Origin: CAYRWR01 sp964537555
GTDB taxonomy: Bacteria > Spirochaetota > Brevinematia > Brevinematales > CAYRWR01
Length of the DNA: 31,394 nucleotides
Assembly: GCA_964537555.1 (NCBI GenBank)
Contig: CAZIAD010000038.1
Coordinates: 1-31,394, forward strand
Direction of reading: 5' to 3'
Shown here: in pieces, positions 25,601 through 31,394 of the stretch
How positions within the stretch are numbered: the stretch's first letter is position 1
Layout of the letters: each line of letters starts with the position of its first letter
Position numbers and translations under genes: made by a program
Notes under the pieces: generated by a model
The model's input: only the letters and a program-made list of their open reading frames with translations
The model's database searches: none
What the model was told of the DNA's origin: nothing

Positions 25601-26815
25601 CCCGATGCGTCCTCCATTCATATAGAGATCCTGGCCTCGTACCAACAAAGTATTGGCTTCAGCAATAACTGTAGCTCTGGTGTTAACGGCCAGACCGGGG
25701 ATCATTTCAATATCCCGGGTGATGATAGTGCCCGAAGGAAAGGCATTTCCCGGTTCAAACCTGAGGTCTATCCTGGCCAGTCCGTATTTTTGCGAATCCA
25801 CCATCCCTGTTAAAAAATACACATCTCCTCTGGGGCTAAGCCGTATCTCCATCTGGTTTTTATCATTATTGGTACTGGCCACACTGGTATACAGTGAGAC
25901 TCCCTCATCTCTGATAACCAGATCCAGGCTGCCCTGATAAGTCCCAGGATCAAACATATGTTCCAAAATATGAAGTTCATCATAACGGTGATACAATAAG
26001 GTGAATATTTTTTTAGTATAGAAGTGAATCTCTCCATTGGTCTGTGACAAGAAAGAACGGAGAGAGCTGTGGTCCAGATCAAGGATGATCTCTTTATTAA
26101 TGGAAAATGGGAGAGCAGCATTTTCTACCAGGTCTACTCCAGCCAGATTAAATCCCAAGACCTGCAGTTCGCCCCGGGCCAATTGTTTTTGCAGGTCATT
26201 GATATTTATATCCAGATACATGGCACTGCGGGCATAAGAGATATAATCCCCTTTGCCCAGATTAAAGAAGACATTGGATTTTATCCAGAGTTGTTTGTTG
26301 CGCCATTTAATACTGAGATCAGATACCTGAAGTTCACCCCCGATCTGGCCTATCACTTTTATATCACTGACCAGCTTATCCAGCTTGAGGCGGGTGTTGA
26401 CCCGGTATATCCAATTATTCCGGATAGCATTGGTATTGGTGGAGGGTTCAGGTATAAGACGCGTCAAAGATCCCAGGCTTCCATTGATCTTAACTGTAGA
26501 GACCTTGATCTTGGGTATCATGGATTCGGGGCCTTTAAATAAAAGGGCCAGGAGGCTGTATTGTAACCTTATTTTGTCCACATGAATCGTAGAAAAATCA
26601 TCAAGATCGACATCCAGGTCCCGAAAAGTCACAAAAAAGAAAGGAAGGTTGATATAGCGGTTAATCGACACAGACTTAACATCCAGTTCATTCTTGACAA
26701 GCTGTTCTACCTCGGGAAGCTTAGACTTAATGAGCAGCTGCACGGCCGCTAAAAGTCCCAGGTAGAAAAAAATGAGGGCCAGAGGAAAAAGGATGATCCG
26801 CTTAATATGTGTCAT
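22694..26815 (-). CDS. tamB: TamB-type translocation and assembly module protein (DUF490)
   Basis: A very long periplasm-spanning protein anchored in the inner membrane, thought to work with an Omp85 protein in barrel assembly or lipid transport. The 1373 residues start with a membrane helix (about 6-28). Many beta-rich AsmA/DUF490-like repeats follow. The TamB C-terminal domain is clear in FNIKKGQLSIVNLDM, SASFSGQLGDPIPYVNIETKTY and IGQNELSALLGFQPL, the last within about 170 residues of the end. It is somewhat longer than E. coli TamB. The ATG lies 12 bases after the LPP20-like gene with no good ribosome site, suggesting coupling. As in Borrelia and Treponema, bamA follows directly and no separate tamA is seen, so BamA is the probable partner. 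Confidence 0.93.
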   Translation of the reverse strand: MTHIKRIILFPLALIFFYLGLLAAVQLLIKSKLPEVEQLVKNELDVKSVSINRYINLPFFFVTFRDLDVDLDDFSTIHVDKIRLQYSLLALLFKGPESMIPKIKVSTVKINGSLGSLTRLIPEPSTNTNAIRNNWIYRVNTRLKLDKLVSDIKVIGQIGGELQVSDLSIKWRNKQLWIKSNVFFNLGKGDYISYARSAMYLDININDLQKQLARGELQVLGFNLAGVDLVENAALPFSINKEIILDLDHSSLRSFLSQTNGEIHFYTKKIFTLLYHRYDELHILEHMFDPGTYQGSLDLVIRDEGVSLYTSVASTNNDKNQMEIRLSPRGDVYFLTGMVDSQKYGLARIDLRFEPGNAFPSGTIITRDIEMIPGLAVNTRATVIAEANTLLVRGQDLYMNGGRIGSTGARLVLESDGRVTFRKVPWYVNALVDGEIGKIDYVLNIGLNNIPGSAIVNNIGFDMFNLGRGYYQGKMKIFNDGPHFKITADMFSVYQGKRSIDVNLDLTDETLALPLLRFRDSDLTTSLVLDFTHPYKDRTQIKLSGSASLGKKIRFPLKGEVLTYPEEKKTLVQLSFDNAIALNIYSANNNSQISINTSNYPMKTFGLPGILDGDIAIKLRNSSLNELGVNLQYHYEKRDYQLKLQTGKLAKGILPVTKFILAMDSDKIYGNGKLWETKNRLNTKIDFVRGGALKFESSFEKINGLLSIKNLFIKDLLAEHRDVFFSMDMNFSGPLSFPDFQIHKLSMINSVDSSPFSLSATGISRRPGLVNIANLYLRSPDFSTRLSGKLRFKPEGLDIEGSGVLGYGGIIKTGFDVNIQQEGKADIVNYELYDISLGKESIDPFQGRVIRENKIYSFSSADPANGISGSFSDHTKKSWDITAQLSRLKAESSGTIIGKEFSDNSRIKLSADLKLLSFMDDVFKKIGGQLDSQLRIQGTLRDPRFSGNFNIKKGQLSIVNLDMNINDFNGNIPIQDSKMLFKSFKIPTSTGLFLFDGYIEMSQFLVSYIDLTLQPFPGGEAWLALGVQTPFIKILGNLYIKQVRMVGPPMHLRLSGDATARNANIFVGLSGDAPGAEEGLLEGIVWNLNVNLGNGVKFGNQFIDTTLSAGQTLQVLGSIGDGSLSLKGDVGVTRGVLTFLQQDFTITEGSASFSGQLGDPIPYVNIETKTYTRDPEGGRIEVILTFEGKLTKISLKDYYAKNSTIGQNELSALLGFQPLGTGSSGTNQSVGAVQNVAVGGWNALENTFIFNPIANTLRRTLGLDLVLIRSQALGNIFESTIFGSSTNIDAISIIEGTSLTFGKYLFSNLFVEYELSFERNDLSTLGLEPMHSFGIGLDWQNFFLGWKYGPEDLGTGGRLNYEHSLDFQFHQKF

Positions 26816-26827
26816 ACATTCAGCCGG

Positions 26828-28336
26828 TTAAAACTCGGCCAGCTTTTCCAGGAATTTTTGGAAGGCTTTCTTTTCAGCGAGCTTAGCCGCCTGCTGAAAG
26901 GTATTGCCCCACATCCTGCCTACGGTACTGACTGATTTCTCCAGCTTATCAGTCTCAAGATCGATCAGGCTCATAGTCACATTGACCTCAGCGGATTCGG
27001 TGTTTTCAGCTGCCACATTTTTACCTGCAGGGAGTATCAGTTCTATACCATAGAACATTCTCTTGGCTGTAGGATACTTTTTTCGCAGGTATTCTCCCAC
27101 TTTAGTCTTGAGGTCTTTTTCCTCCCGGGCATCCTCCAGTATCGAATTAGGTATATCTACAGCTACCACGTTATATCCCTGATTAGCCAGTACACCGGCC
27201 ACCCTCTCATAGACTTCAGGCCTGAACTGTGGCTTGACCAGTTTGTTGTTCATACGGATCACACTGAGGATCACTACCGCGGTAGGTACAAACTTATCCC
27301 GGGGCCCTACTTTCAGAGTAAGAGACAAGGCCATATCTTTACGGACCTTCATGAGCTCCTGATAGAACTCTTCATCCAGCTCAGCTATCTTACTCATTTT
27401 TGCCGGTGAAAAACTCACCATTACTTTGAGTTCTTTAGTGGTACTGGAGTTAACCTTGCCTACTTCCAGATAGACCTTGCCGGACTTATCAGAATTGAAG
27501 CCTGATTTAGACACTACCTGGGCGGCGTCACCTTCCACATCTACAGAAGTGAGTAGTCCTCCCACAGCCCTGGTGGAACCGGAACTATAGATACCCAGCT
27601 CTATGATCTCGCTACCCCCTTCAGTGAAAGCGAAGCGTGGCTCATTTTCCAGTTTAAAGCTCAGTCCCTGTAAGGTAGCCAGGATATTATTTTTTGCCTG
27701 GTCATAGATGTCGGAATTTTCCACGGCCTGCTCACTAATGAAATAGGCAGACATAGACTGTTCCAGGGACTCATTGAGGTTACCATTTTGCTTCTCCTGC
27801 TTAGCCTTTTCAATGGCAGCAGTAGCCTGTACCCTCTGTTCCTTAGCCAGTTGTTTGAGGCGGGCCCGTTCTTCTTCCACCCATTTTTTTGGGAGTTTTA
27901 GCAGCACATACATAGTAAAGCTGCTGTCCGCATATTGTTCATAATAGAAGTCTTCGATATCCACACTCACTTTGGCAGAGCCTTTTCCCTCTATACTCTC
28001 TTTTATGGATTCAGAAAAAGTGGAGGCCTGATCTGTATCAGTATATTCTGTGGTCTTTTTGATCTTGGAGGTGGCTCTAAACCCGATATATTCGACCAGC
28101 TGTCCCACAGCATCATCTACGGCTTTATCCCGTACTTCTTTTAATTCTTTGGAGTCAGCTCCTATGCCCACAAAATACACATAATCGCTGTGTTTTTTCT
28201 GCATCACGATCCAGTCAGGTGAGTTACTGGCGGAAGCTTTGATGATCTTTTTGGCACCATCTGGTTTTACATTGCTGCCATCATTACAGGACACCAGAGC
28301 CAGCAATAATATTAACATAAATGATTTTTTAAACAT
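26828..28336 (-). CDS. LPP20-domain lipoprotein, first gene of the tamB-bamA operon
   Basis: A lipoprotein of 502 residues with lipobox LVSC (Cys17). Residues about 38-160 resemble the LPP20 lipoprotein domain: PDWIV followed by YVYFVGIGADSKELKEVRDKAVDDA. A Lys/Glu/Gln-rich helical linker (about 160-215) follows, then a beta-rich region. The last part (about 360-502) is predicted mixed, ending in a helix with repeated Lys-Ala. GGGAGG lies five bases before the ATG. The gene is first in a tight run with tamB, bamA and skp, so a role in envelope assembly or lipoprotein transport is a reasonable guess. The exact function of LPP20 proteins is not known. Confidence 0.78.
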   Translation of the reverse strand: MFKKSFMLILLLALVSCNDGSNVKPDGAKKIIKASASNSPDWIVMQKKHSDYVYFVGIGADSKELKEVRDKAVDDAVGQLVEYIGFRATSKIKKTTEYTDTDQASTFSESIKESIEGKGSAKVSVDIEDFYYEQYADSSFTMYVLLKLPKKWVEEERARLKQLAKEQRVQATAAIEKAKQEKQNGNLNESLEQSMSAYFISEQAVENSDIYDQAKNNILATLQGLSFKLENEPRFAFTEGGSEIIELGIYSSGSTRAVGGLLTSVDVEGDAAQVVSKSGFNSDKSGKVYLEVGKVNSSTTKELKVMVSFSPAKMSKIAELDEEFYQELMKVRKDMALSLTLKVGPRDKFVPTAVVILSVIRMNNKLVKPQFRPEVYERVAGVLANQGYNVVAVDIPNSILEDAREEKDLKTKVGEYLRKKYPTAKRMFYGIELILPAGKNVAAENTESAEVNVTMSLIDLETDKLEKSVSTVGRMWGNTFQQAAKLAEKKAFQKFLEKLAEF

Positions 28337-28372
28337 TTTTCCTCCCGGATTGGCAAATATTCCCTTAGGGAC

Positions 28373-28447
28373 AATATATCATGATTTTAAAATTTCTCAA
28401 TTACTTATTTCCATATATATTATACAGAAAAGCAGTCATTAAGGCAA
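28373..28447 (-). promoter_or_regulatory. Two promoters of the LPP20-tamB-bamA-skp operon
   Basis: TTGCCT (28442-28447), 17 bases, TATAAT (28419-28424), right after the stop codon of the TPR gene. Then TTGAGA (28395-28400), 16 bases, TATATT (28373-28378). The gap of about 110 bases plus these elements marks a new transcription unit. No terminator hairpin with T-run is seen between the two units. Confidence 0.6.
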
Positions 28448-30427
28448 TTAATTCTTTTTCATCTTCTCCAGCATTTCATTGATCTGGACATTTTGTGGAT
28501 TCACAGCCCGGCCCAGTTCCAGGTATTCCAGAGTTTTAACCTTATCGCTCATAGATTCATAGACAATAGCCATGTGCAGATAGATCTCATCTATCCCATC
28601 CTGTTCTTCATAATAATAGAGCATGCCTGCAATGGTGTGGAAAAGATCTAGTGACTTCTTCTGCTTCCCCTGCCTGAACAGGATCCAGGCTTTGGTGTCC
28701 AGGTATGCCAGATTTCTGGGATCTCCCAGGAGAGCCTGATTAATAAGAGTAAAGGCTTTGTCCAGTTTTATACCTTTCTCTGCATACATATAGGCCAGCA
28801 GATTCTGCAGATTAGGATCCCCCGGATAGAAATTCAGGGCATTTTCCAAAACAGCTATAGCCTGAGTATAATCCAGTTGCCGGGCATATAAGGACCCCAG
28901 CAGGTAGTAAATCCTGGAATTATTATTGTCATACATATAGGCTCTTTGGAAATCCCTCAATGCATTTGTATAATCATTGGTCTCCATTTTAAGGAGGCCG
29001 CTGAATGAGGCTACTTCCATTTTCAGAGCTTTTTTCTCATATTTTTTTTCCAGGACATCCAGGAATTCCCGGCTTTCCTGAATCTTATGTTCCTTAAATA
29101 AAACCCCGGCAATCTGCAGCTCTGCAGCCAGGCGGTCCTCATCTGAATGGGATAATTCAAGAAACAGCTCATAGTAATCCCGGGCAGATTCAAAATCCTC
29201 TTTGTTTTCATATAACTGTGCAATGAGCCAGCTCACCTCTTTTTTCAGATATTTTTCATTTTCCAGTTCTTTTAACAGTGAAATGGACAGATCATTTTTC
29301 TTATAATACCGGCTGAGATTAGACATAAGGAATCTGTATTGCAGGCTTTTTTGCCGGTCTCCTAAGTGCTGATAAAGAAGGGAATACAGCTCATAAACAT
29401 AAAAGGGGGACTGGTGTTTCTGTAAACGATAGGAGCCCAATGATTTTAGGGATTTTTGATATTCACCCAGATAATAGTACTCCATAGCCCTGAGCAGGGA
29501 AGAGGAATCTTTATACTCCATAATGAGGTCATTCAGGGAGGGGTCTTTCATAAAAAAGAGTATCCCGGCATAAGACTCTGCCAGTTCTGTGGTCATGTAA
29601 GCCTGAGGGATCTGCTTGAAGTATTCAGCTGATCTGCGGTAATCAATGGTATATCCATAGACCAGGGCCAGTAACTGGTCTATCTCAAATCCCTGGCTGT
29701 AATAAGCCCGGGCTTTTTCCAGATAAGAGATCGCCACATTGAAATATCCGTCATCTATAGCCATCTGTCCCAGGTGATAATAAGCTGAAAACAGGGAGTT
29801 TAAGCCCAGCATGGAGGAAGAGTTGGCATAAGCAGCCACTTTATGGAAATAGTATTTTGCCTTAGATTTATCATTAGACTGGTAATAATAATTTGCCAGG
29901 TAATAATTGGCATAGGTGTCAGTATCACTGATGCGCAGAATATGCTCCAGGAGGGACATCATATCCCGGTCATGCTGCGTCATACGCAGGATCTCTCCGT
30001 ACTGATAAAGCATTTCCAGAAAATCAGGATAGAGCCTGTACCCTTCATCCCCGATATCTTTAGCTTCTTTCAGTATACTGCTGATTTTACGGGTCTGGCC
30101 TGTCTCCTGTAGTTCCTGGGCCCATTCCAGGTAATCCTGTAAAATATTCAGGTAAAGATATTTATCTTTCACTTCCTGTTTCAGGAGGTATTTCATCTTA
30201 TACAGTGCTTCTTCACGTTTGCCCAGATATTTCAGGTCCTGGGCCTGGGCATAAATGATCTCCGCGTCCAGCTCATCAATACCGGGCCCTTTATCCAGCC
30301 TGTCTCTTTCATCTGAATCTGACACCACACTATCATTCGGAGTGACAGGGCCTGGCTCCGGCCTGGTTTCAGTACAGGCCTGTAATAGTATAAAACTCAG
30401 TATCAGTACATAAATCGGAAATCTCAT
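28448..30427 (-). CDS. TPR-repeat lipoprotein
   Basis: A 659-residue lipoprotein with lipobox LQAC (Cys18) and a Pro/Asp/Ser linker (19-50). It is otherwise made of tetratricopeptide-like helical repeats across about 55-655. Clear TPR units include YYLGSLYARQLDYTQAIAVL and, near the end, AIVYESMSDKVKTLEYLELG. Such proteins are scaffolds for other envelope proteins; the partner is unknown. Its ATG overlaps the stop of the M50 protease by one base (TAATG), so the two are translationally coupled. Confidence 0.85.
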   Translation of the reverse strand: MRFPIYVLILSFILLQACTETRPEPGPVTPNDSVVSDSDERDRLDKGPGIDELDAEIIYAQAQDLKYLGKREEALYKMKYLLKQEVKDKYLYLNILQDYLEWAQELQETGQTRKISSILKEAKDIGDEGYRLYPDFLEMLYQYGEILRMTQHDRDMMSLLEHILRISDTDTYANYYLANYYYQSNDKSKAKYYFHKVAAYANSSSMLGLNSLFSAYYHLGQMAIDDGYFNVAISYLEKARAYYSQGFEIDQLLALVYGYTIDYRRSAEYFKQIPQAYMTTELAESYAGILFFMKDPSLNDLIMEYKDSSSLLRAMEYYYLGEYQKSLKSLGSYRLQKHQSPFYVYELYSLLYQHLGDRQKSLQYRFLMSNLSRYYKKNDLSISLLKELENEKYLKKEVSWLIAQLYENKEDFESARDYYELFLELSHSDEDRLAAELQIAGVLFKEHKIQESREFLDVLEKKYEKKALKMEVASFSGLLKMETNDYTNALRDFQRAYMYDNNNSRIYYLLGSLYARQLDYTQAIAVLENALNFYPGDPNLQNLLAYMYAEKGIKLDKAFTLINQALLGDPRNLAYLDTKAWILFRQGKQKKSLDLFHTIAGMLYYYEEQDGIDEIYLHMAIVYESMSDKVKTLEYLELGRAVNPQNVQINEMLEKMKKN

Positions 30428-31149
30428 TATGCCACCCCTAATCCAAATATTCTGAGAAACAGGCGTAAAATTCCATTAAAAATGGGAGTATATATATAAG
30501 AAAGCAGTCCGGTAAATAACAATACCAGGAAAATGATCATGATAGTGGTCTTATTCTTTTCAAACCAGGCCTGTCCCCGGGCGGGCAGGAGATTCATCAT
30601 GACGTGAAATCCATCCAGAGGAGGAAAAGGCAGAAGGTTAAATATCATCAGAAGCAGATTAAGCATAGCTACATGCAGGAACACCATAGAACTGGGAAAA
30701 TAAGCCAGCTCATAGATAGAAAATGAGAGTCTTTTGGTAGCCAGCATGTGTTCATATACCTGCCCTCCCCATCCCGGTACCTTCAGGCTCCAGGCAAAAA
30801 GAGCAAAACAGAGAAGTGCGATAAAGAAATTTAAAATCACTCCGGCCAGGGAGACCCACAGATCTGCCCGTTTATGGTTATAATTGTAGGGATTGACCGG
30901 AACGGGTTTAGCCCACCCGAAGGCCGAACCGCTGCTGATAAACATCACCAGAGGCAGGATGATGGTGCCCAGGGGATCTATATGAGACAGAGGGTTCAGG
31001 GTGAGCCTCCCTTCTCTTTTTGCGGTATTATCTCCGAACTTATAGGCTACCCAGGCATGCCCCAGTTCATGCAGAATAATAGAGTAAAGGATAAGAGCTA
31101 CCATAATGAGAGTATTCCCGGCATGTATCAGTAGTACTTGAAATGTCAT
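30427..31149 (-). CDS. M50 family site-2-type membrane metalloprotease
   Basis: An intramembrane zinc protease of the short M50 group without a PDZ domain (240 residues), unlike RseP. The zinc motif is HELGH with His27, Glu28 and His31 in the first helix, and the third ligand is Asp179 in LLPFPPLDG. The segments LTLNPLSHIDPLGTIILP (49-66) and FGWAKPVPVNP (77-87) are standard for this group. About six membrane segments are predicted. AAGGA precedes the ATG. It starts 13 bases after the partial gene upstream and is coupled to the TPR lipoprotein. The substrate is unknown. Confidence 0.93.
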   Translation of the reverse strand: MTFQVLLIHAGNTLIMVALILYSIILHELGHAWVAYKFGDNTAKREGRLTLNPLSHIDPLGTIILPLVMFISSGSAFGWAKPVPVNPYNYNHKRADLWVSLAGVILNFFIALLCFALFAWSLKVPGWGGQVYEHMLATKRLSFSIYELAYFPSSMVFLHVAMLNLLLMIFNLLPFPPLDGFHVMMNLLPARGQAWFEKNKTTIMIIFLVLLFTGLLSYIYTPIFNGILRLFLRIFGLGVA

Positions 31150-31162
31150 TGATATTCCTTAT

Positions 31163-31394
31163 TCATTTTAAAAATCTCCTGATGTCCTCTATGAGGCCCA
31201 GGTAATGTACACTGTCTTCCACTGTGGACTCTATGGGGGCAGAGTCTGACAAAAACTTATAACAGGCATGTACCATTGCACTGAAATATGCCGTCTTTTT
31301 AAAAGGCCTCAAAGAAGGGTCCCTTAGCAGAGAACGAAACCCCTGGTAGTAGGGGCTGGGCCGGGAGCGAAACAGCTCCAGTATGCCATTCCCT
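31163..31394 (-). CDS. 3' end of an unidentified gene (5' end outside the window)
   Basis: The minus strand is open from the window edge to a TGA at 31163-31165, giving the last 76 residues (GNGILELFRSRPSPYYQGF... ending LGLIEDIRRFLK). The reading is free of stops and has a helical, amphipathic C-terminus like the final helix of Gfo/Idh-type oxidoreductases, but that likeness is weak and I do not assign a function. It ends 13 bases before the M50 protease gene, so it belongs to the same transcription unit. Confidence 0.6.
   Translation of the reverse strand, partial: GNGILELFRSRPSPYYQGFRSLLRDPSLRPFKKTAYFSAMVHACYKFLSDSAPIESTVEDSVHYLGLIEDIRRFLK

Noticed and set aside
25217..25813. 198-codon open frame on the plus strand
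   Set aside because: Antisense inside tamB; no ribosome site, no family and no coherent protein features.

Overview
The window comes from a flagellated, double-membraned bacterium, almost certainly a spirochaete. The strongest sign is a FlaB-type flagellin (N-terminus MIINHNISS, C-terminus ending LLR). The gene blocks tamB-bamA-skp and frr-uppS-cdsA are also those known from Treponema and Borrelia. LptD, BamA, TamB and Skp together mean an outer membrane; many proteins carry lipoboxes. The species cannot be named from this sequence. No tRNA, rRNA, CRISPR array, insertion sequence or phage gene was seen.

Layout. 1-1.1 kb: ribosomal protein L28 (rpmB) and a small putative outer-membrane barrel, both on the minus strand. 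1.2-5.3 kb: a carbohydrate cluster with two near-identical lipoproteins, each carrying one AMPK-beta-like CBM48 glycogen/starch-binding domain (minus), facing a lipoprotein type I pullulanase (plus). 5.4-10.5 kb: a minus-strand run lptD > tgt > polysaccharide-deacetylase-like lipoprotein. 10.65-13.2 kb: a plus-strand run of a cytoplasmic GH13 enzyme, a small outer-membrane-like protein and a DJ-1/PfpI protein, followed by a 70-residue two-helix membrane protein. 13.6-14.5 kb: flagellin (minus) with a sigma-28 promoter. 14.7-18.1 kb: frr > uppS > cdsA > orphan sugar-binding protein (plus). 18.1-28.3 kb: a long minus-strand envelope operon, read LPP20-like lipoprotein > tamB > bamA > skp > HD-GYP-like protein. 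28.4-31.4 kb: a minus-strand run of an unidentified truncated gene, an M50 site-2-type protease and a TPR lipoprotein.

Together the genes cover outer-membrane building (Bam, Tam, Lpt, Skp), cell-wall and lipid precursors (UppS, CdsA), translation (L28, RRF, Tgt), motility, and alpha-glucan use. Recognisable sigma-70-type promoters with 16-17 bp spacers lie before several operons, and intrinsic terminators follow pulA, flaB and one CBM48 gene. The least ordinary part is the CBM48 lipoprotein pair beside the pullulanase. It looks like a small surface or periplasmic alpha-glucan capture system. I did not find a clearly unprecedented system; the findings list what deserves checking.
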